Of a stretch of 34,240 nt of DNA, positions 23,847-34,061 are shown one piece after another (within the stretch, counting starts at the first letter, position 1; the number at the start of each line of letters is the position of its first letter). The translations under genes and the position numbers were made by a program. This DNA is from Gammaproteobacteria bacterium (GTDB lineage: Bacteria; Pseudomonadota; Gammaproteobacteria; Pseudomonadales; Pseudohongiellaceae). Location of the stretch: NCBI GenBank assembly GCA_017853205.1, contig JAFMKB010000027.1, positions 1 through 34,240 of the forward strand, written 5' to 3'. The notes below the pieces were generated by a model. That model was not told the DNA's origin. It searched no databases and worked only from the letters and a program-made list of their open reading frames with translations.

Positions 23847-26057
23847 TTATGCAAGCACCTCGAGTTTTGCATAGGAGAGCACCAACCATTTGCTGCCCGC
23901 CGAATCGAAGTTGACCTGCACGCGCGCGCTTGTGCCCTGCCCTTCATAGTTCAGCACCACACCCTCGCCGAACTTGCCATGGATCACCCGCTGGCCCAGG
24001 GAAAGGCTTGTCTGTGGCACCTCGACGCTGCCGTCGAGATTACCGCTCGGGTTAGAGCGTCCGAGGTGCGCGCCGCCAACAGATGGTCGACTAATGGCCG
24101 ATTTAAGGCGAACCTCTTCGATTAGCGATTTTGGGATTTCTCGCACGAAACGTGAGGGGCGGCACAGGTTAATCTCACCGTGAAGCCTGCGTGACTCTGC
24201 ATGGCTCAGATAGAGTTTGTGTTTGGCGCGGGTAATACCCACGTAGGCAAGCCTGCGTTCTTCTTCGAGTCCGGACAGGTCGTCCATCGACATCTTGTGT
24301 GGGAACAGTCCCTCTTCCATGCCCACTAAGAAGACTAGATCGAACTCCAAACCTTTCGCAGAATGAAGCGTCATGAGCTGCACGGCGTCTTCGTCAGCGG
24401 CGGCCTGACCCTCGCCGGCGTCGAGGGCGGCTTGGTCTAAAAAGGCGGCGAGAAATGCGGTGGAGGTACTGTCGAAATCTTCGTCGGCGTCGGTTACGTC
24501 GAAATTACCCGCGGCGTTGACCAACTCCTCGAGGTTTTCGATGCGCGCACGTGCTTTCTCTCCACCTTCTTTTTCGTGGTGTGGTATTAGCCCCGTGGTT
24601 TTTATAATCAGATCGGCTTTGGCATGCAGCTCGAGATCGCGGCAGCGCTCGTCGAGTCCATCGATAAGTTCGAGGAAAGCCAGAACAGAATTTGCTGCAC
24701 GCGAAGTAAGTAAAGACTCATTAACCGACGCCACAGAGGCTTCCCAGAGCGAGCAGTTGCGGTCCCGCGCCACCTGACGCACGAGCTCGAGTGTGCGCCC
24801 ACCAATGCCGCGCGTAGGCACATTGATGATGCGTTCTACTGCCGTGTCGTCGAAGCGATTGGTGATGAGACGTAAATAGGCGAGCGCATTCTTGATTTCG
24901 AGACGTTCGTAAAAGCGCTGACCGCCATAAATACGATAAGGCATACCGACTCGCAGCAACGCCTCTTCGAGTTCACGCGATTGCGCGTTGGAGCGATACA
25001 ACACAGCCGAATCGACGCGGCGATTGCCGCCGTTAAACCAATCTTGCAGTCGATCGACAACGAAGCGCGCCTCGTCCTGTTCGTTAAACGCCTCGTACAA
25101 GCTTATTGGCTCGCCTGCCACTCCCTCGGTCCAGAGCTGTTTACCCAGGCGACCGGCGTTATTGGTGATTAGGCTGTTGGCGGCGTCGAGTATGTTCTTA
25201 GTCGAGCGATAGTTCTGCTCGAGTTTGACGAGTTGGGCACCGGGGAAGTCGCTGCTGAACTGCTGAATGTTCTCGATTTTGGCGCCGCGCCACCCGTAAA
25301 TTGACTGATCGTCGTCACCCACTACCATTAGATTACTGCCGCGACCCGCGAGCACTCGTAGCCACGCGTACTGTATCGAGTTGGTGTCCTGAAACTCATC
25401 AACCAGAATATGCGCGAAACGCCGCTGATAATGATCGAGTATCTGCGGATTCTTCAGCCACAGCTCGTGGGAGCGAAGCAGAATCTCGCCGAAGTCGATC
25501 ATGCCACCGCGGTCGCAGGCGATTTCATAGGCGCGGTAGATGCGCAACATGGTTTTGGTGTATTCGTCGCCGAAGTCGTCGATGTTACTTGCACGCAGGC
25601 CTTCGTCTTTCTGGCCGTTGATATACCATTGACACTGTTTTGCGGGCCAGCGCTCTTCGTCGATCTGCAGCTCGCGATTGATGCGTTTGATGAGACGCAG
25701 CTGATCGTCGCTATCGAGAATCTGGAAGTCCTGAATCAGTCCAGCCTCTTCCCAGTGCGACCGCAGCAATCGGTGAGCAAGTCCGTGGAACGTGCCTACC
25801 CACATGCCGCCGAAAGATTGCCCCATGAGCGATTCGATGCGGTGCCGCATTTCGCGTGCCGCTTTGTTGGTGAAGGTTACGGCGAGAATCGAAAAGGGTG
25901 ACACCTGCTCGGCCTCCAACAGCCAGGCGATGCGATGCACGAGCACGCGCGTCTTGCCGCTGCCGGCGCCGGCGAGCACGAGAAGGTGTTGGCTGGGGTT
26001 GGCAACGGCGTGGCGTTGTTCGTCGTTTAGCGAGTCGAGTATATGCGAGACATCCAT
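23847..26057 (-). CDS. uvrD: DNA helicase II
   Basis: The 736-residue superfamily 1A helicase has all motifs: Walker A LAGAGSGKT (residues 28-36), FTNKAAREM, motif II VDEFQDTN, motif III VVGDDDQSIYGWRGA, motif IV region LEQNYRS, motif V MTLHSAKGLEFD and motif VI YVGITRAKHKLYL. The C-terminus (LGQRVIHGKFGEGVVLNYEGQG) is the Tudor-like RNA-polymerase-binding domain found in UvrD and PcrA but not in Rep. It unwinds DNA 3' to 5' in mismatch repair and nucleotide excision repair. It is a single gene, divergent from gcdH. Confidence 0.96.
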   Translation of the reverse strand: MDVSHILDSLNDEQRHAVANPSQHLLVLAGAGSGKTRVLVHRIAWLLEAEQVSPFSILAVTFTNKAAREMRHRIESLMGQSFGGMWVGTFHGLAHRLLRSHWEEAGLIQDFQILDSDDQLRLIKRINRELQIDEERWPAKQCQWYINGQKDEGLRASNIDDFGDEYTKTMLRIYRAYEIACDRGGMIDFGEILLRSHELWLKNPQILDHYQRRFAHILVDEFQDTNSIQYAWLRVLAGRGSNLMVVGDDDQSIYGWRGAKIENIQQFSSDFPGAQLVKLEQNYRSTKNILDAANSLITNNAGRLGKQLWTEGVAGEPISLYEAFNEQDEARFVVDRLQDWFNGGNRRVDSAVLYRSNAQSRELEEALLRVGMPYRIYGGQRFYERLEIKNALAYLRLITNRFDDTAVERIINVPTRGIGGRTLELVRQVARDRNCSLWEASVASVNESLLTSRAANSVLAFLELIDGLDERCRDLELHAKADLIIKTTGLIPHHEKEGGEKARARIENLEELVNAAGNFDVTDADEDFDSTSTAFLAAFLDQAALDAGEGQAAADEDAVQLMTLHSAKGLEFDLVFLVGMEEGLFPHKMSMDDLSGLEEERRLAYVGITRAKHKLYLSHAESRRLHGEINLCRPSRFVREIPKSLIEEVRLKSAISRPSVGGAHLGRSNPSGNLDGSVEVPQTSLSLGQRVIHGKFGEGVVLNYEGQGTSARVQVNFDSAGSKWLVLSYAKLEVLA

Positions 26058-26224
26058 CGCCGCATTTTACGTGCTGTTGAATAAGCATTACTAGCGTGGC
26101 GTGGATTTGCGGCCAAATTAGCGCCGCCGCGCCCACAATAATGACAACGACTTGCTAATCCTTTAGCGATCCTCTTTAGGGATATTGAGCGTAGTTTGCT
26201 AGAATCACGCCACTTAAACCTAAC

Positions 26225-26239
26225 GGCGCTTCTAGCGCC
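26225..26239 (+). repeat. Small hairpin in the gcdH leader
   Basis: GGCGC (26225-26229) and GCGCC (26235-26239) enclose 5 nt, about 35 bp before the gcdH start. It may be a minor mRNA hairpin; no riboswitch is recognised. Confidence 0.25.
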
Positions 26240-26272
26240 CGCCATACCGCAACACCGATTTAGGAGAAGACT

Positions 26273-27466
26273 ATGTCTGTTCGTTCGGACAACGCGCAAT
26301 TCGATTGGAAAGATCCGTTCCTGATGGAGTCACAGCTCAGTGAAGAGGAGCGTCTTGTGCGCGATACGGCGCGCCAATATGCGCAAGAAAAACTACTGCC
26401 GCGCGTGCGCGATGCTTATCGCAATGAGCAGACTGATCCCGAAATCTTCCGCGAAATGGGTGCGCTCGGTCTTCTCGGCTCAACGATCGAAGGCTATGGC
26501 TGCGCCGGGGTTAATTATGTCTGCTACGGCCTCGCCGCAAAAGAAATCGAAGCGGTCGATTCGGGCTATCGCTCGATGATGAGCGTGCAGTCCAGCCTCG
26601 TGATGCATCCAATCAACGAGTTCGGCAGCGAAGAACAGAAGCAGAAATACCTTCCAAAACTCGCCACAGGTGAATACATCGGTTGCTTCGGCCTCACCGA
26701 GCCAGATCATGGTTCTGATCCGAGCAGCATGGTGACGCGCGCACGCACCGTCGAGGGCGGCTTTAGCCTAACTGGCGCGAAGAACTGGATTAGTAACTCG
26801 CCCTTCGCCGACGTGTTTATCGTCTGGGCCAAAGATGACGATGGCGTTATCGGTGGCTATATCCTTGAAAAAGGCATGAAAGGCTTAAGCGCGCCTAAGA
26901 TCGAAGGCAAGCTCGCACTCCGCGCCTCGGTAACTGGTGAGATCGTGATGGACGAGGTCTTTGTGCCGGCAGAAAACAAACTGCCCAAGGCGCGAGGACT
27001 CAACGGGCCATTTAGCTGTCTTAACTCTGCCCGTTTGGGCATTGCTTGGGGCGCACTCGGTGCGGGCGAAACATGCTGGCATGCGGCCCTCCAGTACACT
27101 CTGGACCGCAAGCAATTCGGTCGACCACTTGCAGCCAATCAGCTCATTCAGAAAAAACTCGCGGTTATGCAGACAGAGCTTTCGCTCGCCTTGCAGGGCT
27201 GTCTGCAAGCGTGTCGCCTTAAAGACCAAGGCAAACTTGCCGTACCACTAATCTCGCTACTCAAGCGAAACTCTTGCGAGAAGGCGCTCGCTGCAGCGCG
27301 CGACGCGCGTGACATGCTGGGCGGCAACGGTATCTCCGACGAGTATCCGGTGATGCGCCACATGCAAAATCTCGAAGTCGTAAACACCTACGAAGGGACG
27401 TCAGACATTCATGCGTTGATTCTCGGACGTGCGCAGACAGGCATTCAGGCTTTCACTGGCGCCTAG
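26273..27466 (+). CDS. gcdH: Glutaryl-CoA dehydrogenase
   Basis: The 397-residue acyl-CoA dehydrogenase starts with [22 protein letters not shown], typical of GcdH. It contains [14 protein letters not shown] with Arg100, equivalent to the arginine that binds the gamma-carboxylate of glutaryl-CoA. The FAD-binding [16 protein letters not shown] and the catalytic base Glu374 in [15 protein letters not shown] are present. It converts glutaryl-CoA to crotonyl-CoA plus CO2 in lysine and tryptophan breakdown, passing electrons to ETF. AGGAGA precedes the ATG by about 6 nt. No adjacent LysR regulator or CoA-transferase, common partners in other bacteria, is present. Confidence 0.95.
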   Translation: MSVRSDNAQFDWKDPFLMESQLSEEERLVRDTARQYAQEKLLPRVRDAYRNEQTDPEIFREMGALGLLGSTIEGYGCAGVNYVCYGLAAKEIEAVDSGYRSMMSVQSSLVMHPINEFGSEEQKQKYLPKLATGEYIGCFGLTEPDHGSDPSSMVTRARTVEGGFSLTGAKNWISNSPFADVFIVWAKDDDGVIGGYILEKGMKGLSAPKIEGKLALRASVTGEIVMDEVFVPAENKLPKARGLNGPFSCLNSARLGIAWGALGAGETCWHAALQYTLDRKQFGRPLAANQLIQKKLAVMQTELSLALQGCLQACRLKDQGKLAVPLISLLKRNSCEKALAAARDARDMLGGNGISDEYPVMRHMQNLEVVNTYEGTSDIHALILGRAQTGIQAFTGA

Positions 27467-27474
27467 AACCACTA

Positions 27475-27506
27475 GAGGAGGGAAAAAGGTCTCTTTTTCT
27501 CTCCTC
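27475..27506. terminator. Strong bidirectional terminator between gcdH and ubiA
   Basis: Arms GAGGAGGGAAAAAG (27475-27488) and CTTTTTCTCTCCTC (27493-27506) pair over 14 positions with one mismatch around a 4-nt loop. It has an A-run on one side and a T-run on the other. It follows the gcdH stop by 8 bp and overlaps the ubiA stop codon at 27505-27507, so it can end both convergent transcripts. Confidence 0.75.
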
Positions 27507-28386
27507 AGATCCCAACTACCACGCCTGCGAAAACCGCCACGCCTACCCAGTTATTGTGTAAGAACGCCTTAAAACAGGGCTCAGGTAAGCGGTCTCGTAT
27601 TAGAGTTTGATGGTACGCAAAGAGCAGCGCCGCAACGATGACGCCGAGATAGTATCCGGCGCCGAGTTCGAACTGCGCGCCTGCCAACCACCAGGCAATA
27701 AGAACCATCCCTTGCAGCACACCGATCATCGCGCGATCGGCGTCGCCAAACAGAATCGCAGTAGACTTCACGCCAATTTTCAAATCGTATTCTCTATCAA
27801 CCATCGCGTACTGGGTGTCGTAGGCAACAGTCCATAGGCAGTTGGCGATAAACAGAAGATAAGCCGCGGGCGGTATCTGCCTCTCCACTGCGGTAAACGC
27901 CATCAGAATCCCCCAAGAATACGCGATGCCGAGAACGAGTTGAGGCAGATTTGTGATGCGCTTCATAAACGGATAGAGCGCAACCAAGGCAACCGCGCCA
28001 AATGACAACAGGATCGTCTCACGATTCATAAAGAGCACAAGAACAAACCCGATCAGTGAAAGCACGACGAAGGCGACGATCGCATCGCGTCGTGTAAGCT
28101 CACCAGTCGCCAGCGGCCGCGTTTGCGTGCGCGCGACGTTGCCGTCGATTTTCGCATCGGCAAAATCGTTTATGCAGCACCCTGCCGAACGCATTACCGC
28201 GGTGCCGAGTGAAAAGATGAGAAGCAGATCGAGCTGTGGAAAGCCGCCACTTGCTATCCAAAGCGCGCCAAGGGTCGGCCATAACAGGAGAAAAATTCCA
28301 ATCGGACGATCGACGCGCATGAGTTTCAGATAAGCGGTTAACACCCTCTGTTTACTCGGCTTATCGCGCTGCGTTTGTTGCTGCAT
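27505..28386 (-). CDS. ubiA: 4-hydroxybenzoate polyprenyltransferase
   Basis: The membrane protein attaches the polyprenyl tail to 4-hydroxybenzoate in ubiquinone synthesis. From the ATG at 28384-28386 it has 293 residues (E. coli 290). Hallmarks are [22 protein letters not shown], the first Asp-rich motif [20 protein letters not shown] and the second Asp-rich motif [19 protein letters not shown], with about eight membrane spans. The frame is open for 15 codons further to a TTG that is part of a TTGACA sequence, better read as non-coding. No ubiC (chorismate lyase) is visible next to it, unlike in E. coli. Confidence 0.95.
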   Translation of the reverse strand: MQQQTQRDKPSKQRVLTAYLKLMRVDRPIGIFLLLWPTLGALWIASGGFPQLDLLLIFSLGTAVMRSAGCCINDFADAKIDGNVARTQTRPLATGELTRRDAIVAFVVLSLIGFVLVLFMNRETILLSFGAVALVALYPFMKRITNLPQLVLGIAYSWGILMAFTAVERQIPPAAYLLFIANCLWTVAYDTQYAMVDREYDLKIGVKSTAILFGDADRAMIGVLQGMVLIAWWLAGAQFELGAGYYLGVIVAALLFAYHQTLIRDRLPEPCFKAFLHNNWVGVAVFAGVVVGI

Positions 28387-28456
28387 TTTAAAAATCACGT
28401 CGCTAGTTGTAGCGAGAGTATAAGCTGTCAAGCTTCACATGTAACGACTGACCAGG

Positions 28457-28789
28457 CTATGCGCGGTCGCCGATAAGAATACTCCGTGCATCAGCGCCCT
28501 TGGCACAAAGTGCAGAAAGGTAAAGCGTCAAAAACAACGCGCCGCCCAAAAAGGCTAACACAGCAAGTCCGAGACCTTTAGCAGAGAATGCGTGTCGCCA
28601 TGCCACCCACAGCGCACTGAATGAAAGCATCATCATAAAATCTAAATTGAACTGGCCAGGCCAGGCTAGCGCAGCCATATCGCCGAAGAAAACAGCAAAC
28701 AGGTTGATCCCATAGTCACCGATAACTACAAGCGTATAGCCGCTCAAAATAATGAGCATTGCGAGAAGGTAAAGTCTGAACAGGGCCAT
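28457..28789 (-). CDS. Small three-span membrane protein between recG and ubiA
   Basis: The 110-residue protein (from the ATG at 28787-28789, with AGAGGA 8 nt upstream) has hydrophobic segments at about residues 5-25, 47-64 and 71-93, with a possible fourth at 27-45. I recognise no family. The frame extends 12 codons upstream to a TTG, which is rejected because of the good ribosome binding site before the ATG. It lies 87 bp after recG and 70 bp before ubiA in the same direction, so the genes may be read through in one transcript. Confidence 0.7.
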   Translation of the reverse strand: MALFRLYLLAMLIILSGYTLVVIGDYGINLFAVFFGDMAALAWPGQFNLDFMMMLSFSALWVAWRHAFSAKGLGLAVLAFLGGALFLTLYLSALCAKGADARSILIGDRA

Positions 28790-28876
28790 CGTGAAATTCC
28801 TCTTGTTGTTGTGACTGTCTGTCAATTGCTATCGGCGTAACCGAAAACCACCTGAACGAGGTCGGCTTATCCTCAC

Positions 28877-30958
28877 CTATACATTTGCGTAATGAATATT
28901 CTCACCCAGCCAACGCCTGACCAGCGAGTCGACAACGTGTGGGTGTTGGCTTAGTACATGGTCGGCGGCGTCTTTAACCTCGTCGAGCATTGCTGCATCG
29001 CGAACAAGATCGGCTATCCTAAATTCCATGAGCCCGGTTTGCGCGGTACCGAGGACCTGCCCGGGGCCGCGCAGTTCGAGATCTTTCTCTGCGATATAAA
29101 ACCCGTCGTTACTTTCGCGCATCACGCCGAGCCTCTCTTTGCCGTTGCGTGAAAGTGGACTTTGGTAAAGCAAAATACAGTGGCTTTTGATCGAGCCGCG
29201 TCCCACCCGTCCGCGGAGCTGATGCAGCTGAGCGAGACCCAGACGCTCGGGGTTCTCGATTACCATCAGGCTCGAATTAGGCACATCGACACCCACTTCG
29301 ATAACGGTTGTCGCAACGAGAAGATCGATTTCGGCCGCTTTGAAACGCGCCATGACCTCTGCTTTTTCACTTGGCTTCATGCGCCCGTGGACGAGGCCGA
29401 CGCGCACCTGCGGCAACTGGTCTGCTAGCTGCTGCGCCGTTACTTCCGCCGCCTGACATTGCAACACCTCTGACTCGTCTATCAGCGTACAGACCCAATA
29501 GGCTTGGCTTTGGTTTTCGCACGCCGCTGCAATGCGTTCAATTACTTCCCCCCTGCGCTCGTTGGAAACGATAAGGGTGTTAACCGGCGTGCGCCCCGGC
29601 GGCAGCTCATCGATAATCGAATTGTCTAAATCCGCGTAGGCGCTCATCGCAAGCGTGCGCGGAATCGGCGTAGCAGTCATGACCAGCTGATGCGGATTGA
29701 TGCGCATCGACGCGGCTTTGTCCCGTAGAGCGAGCCGCTGTTGCACGCCGAAGCGATGTTGCTCGTCGATGATAATGAGCCCGAGCTTTGCATAATTCAC
29801 CTCACCCTGAAACAGCGCATGAGTACCGACGAGAATCTGGCAGTCGCCCGACGCAACGCGCTCGAGCTGCTCGGCGCGTGGTTTGCCTTTCTGTTTGCCG
29901 CTGTGCCAGCCAACCTCGATACCCAAGGGCTCGAACCATTGCCTAAAATTTACAGCATGCTGCTCGGCGAGAATTTCGGTCGGTGCCATCAGCGCCACTT
30001 GATAGCCAGCATCAATTGCGCGTAGCGCCGACAGCGCGGCGACTACCGTTTTTCCCGAGCCAACGTCACCTTGCAGCAAGCGCAGCATCGGGGTCGGTCT
30101 AGAAAGGTCTTCACTGATCTCAGCGAATGCGCGGCGCTGGCCGCCGGTTAATTCGAATGGCAGTATAGAAAGAAAGCCGCGGATGAGTTGGTTTTCGCCG
30201 ACAAACTGCGGCGCTGCCTGCGCGGAGACGTCCTCTCGCAGGCGACGTAGGCTAAGCCTATGAGTGAGCAGCTCTTCGAAGGCAAGACGATCTCGACCGG
30301 GATTTGGTGCCTCGCGATCCCAACCGCCAAAGGCATCAGCGGGTGGGCGATGAATATGTTTTATCGCGTCGGTAAGGCTGGCGAGATTGAATTTGGCGAC
30401 AATCTCACGGGGCAGGTAATCTTCGATCGCCTCATGTCCCACGACGAGGTCGACAGCCTGGCCGATGATACTTCGAAGCCTCGGCTGCATTAGCCCTTCG
30501 GTTGTGGGATAAATCGGCGTGAGCGTGTCCGCCACTTCTTGATTTGCTTGTGAAAGAGGCTTGTATTCTGGATGGAAGAGTTCAAAACCCGCGCGACCGT
30601 GCTTTACCTCGCCATAAACCCGCAGCTGTGTGCCGACGGAAAGCGACTCTTTCTGTGCCGCGCTAAAGTGGAAAAAGCGCAGCGTTATGCTACCCGATGA
30701 ATCCCTTAGACTGCAGCGCAGACTTCGGCGTTTTCCAAACTGCAGCTCGCAGCTCGTTACCTCGCCTTCGAACTGCATGTACTCACCAACTCTTGCGCGC
30801 GCGGTGAGCGTGATGCGGGTACGGTCTTCATAGCGAAGTGGGAGATGGAAGAGAAGGTCTTGTATCGAAGTAATGCCAATAGCGGCGAGCTTTTTTTCCA
30901 GCGCAGGCCCCACACCTTTGAGTCGTGCAGGCGACATTGCATCGAGGCTCTTCACCAT
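28877..30958 (-). CDS. recG: ATP-dependent DNA helicase RecG
   Basis: The 693-residue protein (E. coli 693) has the wedge/OB domain at the N-terminus (RLKGVGPALEKKLAAIGI, then FHLPLRYEDRT). The helicase core has Walker A LLQGDVGSGKTVVA, motif II IIDEQH, MTATPIPRTLAM and the C-terminal LVATTVIEVGVDVPNSSLMVIENPERLGLAQLHQLRGRVGRG. RecG remodels stalled replication forks and branched DNA. It begins 33 bp after ridA in the rpoZ-spoT-ridA-recG leftward cluster. Confidence 0.97.
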   Translation of the reverse strand: MVKSLDAMSPARLKGVGPALEKKLAAIGITSIQDLLFHLPLRYEDRTRITLTARARVGEYMQFEGEVTSCELQFGKRRSLRCSLRDSSGSITLRFFHFSAAQKESLSVGTQLRVYGEVKHGRAGFELFHPEYKPLSQANQEVADTLTPIYPTTEGLMQPRLRSIIGQAVDLVVGHEAIEDYLPREIVAKFNLASLTDAIKHIHRPPADAFGGWDREAPNPGRDRLAFEELLTHRLSLRRLREDVSAQAAPQFVGENQLIRGFLSILPFELTGGQRRAFAEISEDLSRPTPMLRLLQGDVGSGKTVVAALSALRAIDAGYQVALMAPTEILAEQHAVNFRQWFEPLGIEVGWHSGKQKGKPRAEQLERVASGDCQILVGTHALFQGEVNYAKLGLIIIDEQHRFGVQQRLALRDKAASMRINPHQLVMTATPIPRTLAMSAYADLDNSIIDELPPGRTPVNTLIVSNERRGEVIERIAAACENQSQAYWVCTLIDESEVLQCQAAEVTAQQLADQLPQVRVGLVHGRMKPSEKAEVMARFKAAEIDLLVATTVIEVGVDVPNSSLMVIENPERLGLAQLHQLRGRVGRGSIKSHCILLYQSPLSRNGKERLGVMRESNDGFYIAEKDLELRGPGQVLGTAQTGLMEFRIADLVRDAAMLDEVKDAADHVLSQHPHVVDSLVRRWLGENIHYANV

Positions 30959-30991
30959 AGGTCGGGCTCGCTCGGGATCAGAGGCAGATTG

Positions 30992-31375
30992 CTATAAACA
31001 AAGCACCGCATCAATTTCGACGTTGACTCCCTTCGGCAGCGCCGAGACCTGAATCGTCGCGCGCGCAGGGTAAGGTTCGCTAAAATACTCCGCCATGATG
31101 GCATTCACTGCCGCGAAGTCGCCGAGATCGGTTAAATAAATAGTAAGCTTCGCAGCGTGTGCCAGCGAGCCGCCAGCTGCCGCGCAAACTGCGATTAGGT
31201 TTTTAAATACCTGATGCGTCTGCGCTTCGATGCCGCCGTCGACAACTTCCATCGTTTCCGGCACCAAGGGGATCTGACCTGAGAGGAAAACCATCTGACC
31301 CGATTTAATGGCCTGCGAATAGGGGCCAATCGCAGCGGGTGCGGCGGCCGTTTGAATCGGTTCTAACGTCGACAT
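30992..31375 (-). CDS. ridA: 2-iminobutanoate/2-iminopropanoate deaminase RidA
   Basis: The 127-residue protein (from the ATG at 31373-31375, with AAGGA 7 nt upstream) contains AIGPYSQAIKSGQMVFLSGQIPL, KLTIYLTDLGDFAAVN and the ending YPARATIQVSALPKGVNVEIDAVL, with the conserved active-site arginine in PARATIQV. RidA hydrolyses reactive enamines and imines formed by PLP enzymes. It sits between spoT and recG; this place is taken by trmH in E. coli but by ridA in Pseudomonas-type genomes. Confidence 0.96.
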   Translation of the reverse strand: MSTLEPIQTAAAPAAIGPYSQAIKSGQMVFLSGQIPLVPETMEVVDGGIEAQTHQVFKNLIAVCAAAGGSLAHAAKLTIYLTDLGDFAAVNAIMAEYFSEPYPARATIQVSALPKGVNVEIDAVLCL

Positions 31376-31423
31376 AATCATTTCCTTGGTGGTGTTTCTG
31401 AGCAAGCTAAAACGCGGAATAAG

Positions 31424-33619
31424 TTATTCGTTAGCGCCTAAGATGCTCTTGATAGTTTTACGAACCTTGCGGCTCTTTACGCGCGTCACCTTGAGCACCG
31501 AGCGAATAAGTCGGACTTTCTTTAAGACGCGCGCAAGATGAATACGATTGCGCACATTCAAGCTTAGGTTAACGATGCTGAAACGCGCGTCGCGTTCGAC
31601 GGTCGAAATGCGTTCGATGTTTGCTTCGCAGCCAGTAATAGTGGTCGCAAGGGTCGCGATGATACCGCGTTGGTTTTCGAGCTCTACACGAAGATCAACA
31701 GAGAACTCACCCTTAACGTCAGGATCCCAGCGCACCGAGACACACTTCTCTGGATCGTCAATGATCTCAGCGATGTTGTTACAGTCTTCGGTATGAATCA
31801 CCATGCCGCGGCCCGTGCTGATATGTCCAACGATCGGATCGCCGGGAATCGGATGACAGCATTTTGCATAGCTCATCACCATGCCTTCGGAGCCGCGAAT
31901 GTCGATAGAGCCTTGGCGGTTAGACTCTTCCACAGCATCGACGGCACTGAGCTCTTCGTTGTTGCTTAAGCGTTGCGCGACCATAAACGACATGCGATTG
32001 CCTAGGCCAATTTCGGCGAGCAGTGCATCGAGTGACTCGAGCTGTGTTTGCTTAAGCACCGATTCGATGTTGGCGGGAGGTAAGTCGTCGATTGTTGTGC
32101 CAAAGCCTGCAAGTGCTTTGGTAAGCAGTCGTCTGCCGAGCGCGACAGATTCGGAGACTTTTTGATTTTTCAAATAGTGACGTATGTTGCTTCGCGCTTT
32201 TCCCGTAACTACAAAACTGAGCCATGAAGGATTAGGCTGCGTGCCGGGCGCGGTAATAATCTCAACTGTTTGACCGCTCTGAAGCGGCTCACTTAGCGGC
32301 GCGAGGCGACGACTTATGCGGCACGCGACGCAGGAGTTGCCGACGTCGGTGTGAATCGCATAGGCGAAATCGACGGCGGTTGAACCGGTTGGTAATTCGA
32401 ATATAGTGCCCTTCGGCGTGAACACGTAGATCTCGTCAGGGAAGAGATCGATTTTCACGTTCTCGATAAATTCGAGCGAGTTGCCCGCGTGCTTTTGCAA
32501 TTCGAGCAGGCCATTTACCCATTCGCGGGCGCGTCCGTGCGCGTTGCCGGGTAGGTCTTCGTTTGACTTATACAACCAGTGCGCGGCGATCCCGTTGTTT
32601 GCCATCGCCTCCATTTCTTCGGTGCGAATCTGAATTTCGATCGGTACACCGTGCATGCCAAAAAGTGTGGTATGAAGTGACTGATAGCCGTTTGCCTTGG
32701 GAATGGCGATGTAATCTTTAAAGCGTCCGGGAACAGGCTTGTACAAGCTGTGAACGGCACCGAGCACGCGGTAGCAGGTGTCCGCTTTGTCGACGACTAT
32801 TCTAAACGCGTAAACATCCATGATGTCGGAAAACGACTTACGCTGGCTGCGCATTTTCTCGTAAATGCTGTAGAGGTGTTTTTCGCGGCCGCTACAGCGG
32901 CCTACTAATCCCTCGCGCTCGAGACACGCCTCTATCGAGGTTTGAATTTTAGTGATGATCTCTTTGCGATTGCCTCGTATCGCCCTTACCGCCGCATCGA
33001 TGCGACGAGCGCGCATCGGATAGAGCGCGTTAAAACCAAGCTCTTCGAATTCGACGCGCACATTATTCATGCCGAGGCGATTGGCGATTGGCGAATAGAT
33101 GTCTAGCGTTTCGCGCGCGATACGTCGGCGCTTCTCCGGAGTGAGGACTTCGAGTGTGCGCATGTTATGTAGACGATCGGCGATCTTGACCAAGATGACT
33201 CGCAGGTCCTTAGCCATCGCCATCGCCATCTTTTGAAAATTCTCGGCCTGCGCTTCGGCGCGACTCGAAAAAGTCATTTTGTTGAGCTTGCTGACACCAT
33301 CGACGAGCTCAGCAACACTGTTGCCAAACTGGGTCTTGATCGCTGTCTTGGTGATGCCGGTGTCTTCGATCACATCGTGGAGCATCGCGGCCATGAGGCT
33401 CTGCGGGTCCATGTGCATTTCGCACAGAATGCCGGCGACGGCTAAGGGGTGAGTGACATAGGGCTCGCCGCTGCGGCGAAACTGCCCCTCGTGCGCCTGT
33501 TCGGCGTAGTAATAAGCACGGCGAATGCCGTTAATCTGATCGCGATTGAGGTATGAGGAGAGACCCGACACCAGTGCGTCGATAGACTCAACGGGTGGGG
33601 CGATGGCGGTGACGGGCAC
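31424..33619 (-). CDS. spoT: Bifunctional (p)ppGpp synthetase/hydrolase SpoT
   Basis: The 731-residue protein has an intact N-terminal HD hydrolase domain (His57, then HDVIEDTG at 81-88, and later DRLHNMRTL). The synthetase domain has GREKHLYSIYEKM, DYIAIPKANGYQSLHTTL and EIQIRTEEMEAMANNGIAAHW. A TGS domain (VFTPKGTIFELPTGSTAVDFAYAIHTDVG), a zinc-finger segment (AKCCHPIPGDPIVG) and a C-terminal ACT domain follow. A basic tail (VKSRKVRKTIKSILGANE) extends beyond the ACT domain. It controls the stringent response alarmone. It begins with GTG, and GGGAG lies 6 nt upstream, 61 bp after rpoZ. Confidence 0.97.
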   Translation of the reverse strand: MPVTAIAPPVESIDALVSGLSSYLNRDQINGIRRAYYYAEQAHEGQFRRSGEPYVTHPLAVAGILCEMHMDPQSLMAAMLHDVIEDTGITKTAIKTQFGNSVAELVDGVSKLNKMTFSSRAEAQAENFQKMAMAMAKDLRVILVKIADRLHNMRTLEVLTPEKRRRIARETLDIYSPIANRLGMNNVRVEFEELGFNALYPMRARRIDAAVRAIRGNRKEIITKIQTSIEACLEREGLVGRCSGREKHLYSIYEKMRSQRKSFSDIMDVYAFRIVVDKADTCYRVLGAVHSLYKPVPGRFKDYIAIPKANGYQSLHTTLFGMHGVPIEIQIRTEEMEAMANNGIAAHWLYKSNEDLPGNAHGRAREWVNGLLELQKHAGNSLEFIENVKIDLFPDEIYVFTPKGTIFELPTGSTAVDFAYAIHTDVGNSCVACRISRRLAPLSEPLQSGQTVEIITAPGTQPNPSWLSFVVTGKARSNIRHYLKNQKVSESVALGRRLLTKALAGFGTTIDDLPPANIESVLKQTQLESLDALLAEIGLGNRMSFMVAQRLSNNEELSAVDAVEESNRQGSIDIRGSEGMVMSYAKCCHPIPGDPIVGHISTGRGMVIHTEDCNNIAEIIDDPEKCVSVRWDPDVKGEFSVDLRVELENQRGIIATLATTITGCEANIERISTVERDARFSIVNLSLNVRNRIHLARVLKKVRLIRSVLKVTRVKSRKVRKTIKSILGANE

Positions 33620-33680
33620 TTAACTCTCCCTCTCATCAACCCGCTGGCAAAAGAGCCGCGGGTGCGGCACTTGGAACTTC

Positions 33681-34040
33681 CTAGTCTTCTACTTCTTCTG
33701 CAGCGGCTTGATCTGCACCAACTTCTTCCGCGTCGTCTGCGAGAATGATGTCGGCTGCAGCGGCTTCAATAGCGGCTTCGGCTTCGGCAAGTGCGTTCAC
33801 CTCGGCTTCCATATCGATCTCTTCGAGTTCGTGACGTGGCTTCGCCTTCAGGATATCGGCGTTAACATGCCCCTCGGCGATTTCGCGCAGCGCGATAACC
33901 GTTGGCTTGTCGTTGTCTGCGGCGACCATCGGGTCTTTGCCACCCGTCTGGATTTGACGCGCGCGCTTGCTCGACACCATGACGAGCTCGAAGCGATTCT
34001 CTACGTTGTCTAAGCAGTCTTCTACAGTAATGCGTGCCAT
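33681..34040 (-). CDS. rpoZ: RNA polymerase omega subunit with long acidic tail
   Basis: The first 70 residues follow the omega pattern: [58 protein letters not shown]. Omega helps assemble and stabilise RNA polymerase and forms part of a ppGpp-binding site, fitting its place before spoT. The protein has 119 residues against about 91 in E. coli. The extra length is a C-terminal stretch made almost entirely of Ala, Glu and Asp. An AAGG element precedes the ATG. The gene usually found upstream (gmk) would lie beyond the window. Confidence 0.95.
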   Translation of the reverse strand: MARITVEDCLDNVENRFELVMVSSKRARQIQTGGKDPMVAADNDKPTVIALREIAEGHVNADILKAKPRHELEEIDMEAEVNALAEAEAAIEAAAADIILADDAEEVGADQAAAEEVED

Positions 34041-34061
34041 TTCAGTACCTTATACCATTGT

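Noticed and set aside
23847..26057. Helicase gene considered as rep
   Set aside because: The C-terminal Tudor-like domain and the length point to UvrD.
28387..28431. TTG start of ubiA 15 codons upstream
   Set aside because: The TTG is part of a TTGACA sequence, and the ATG at 28386 gives a length close to E. coli UbiA.
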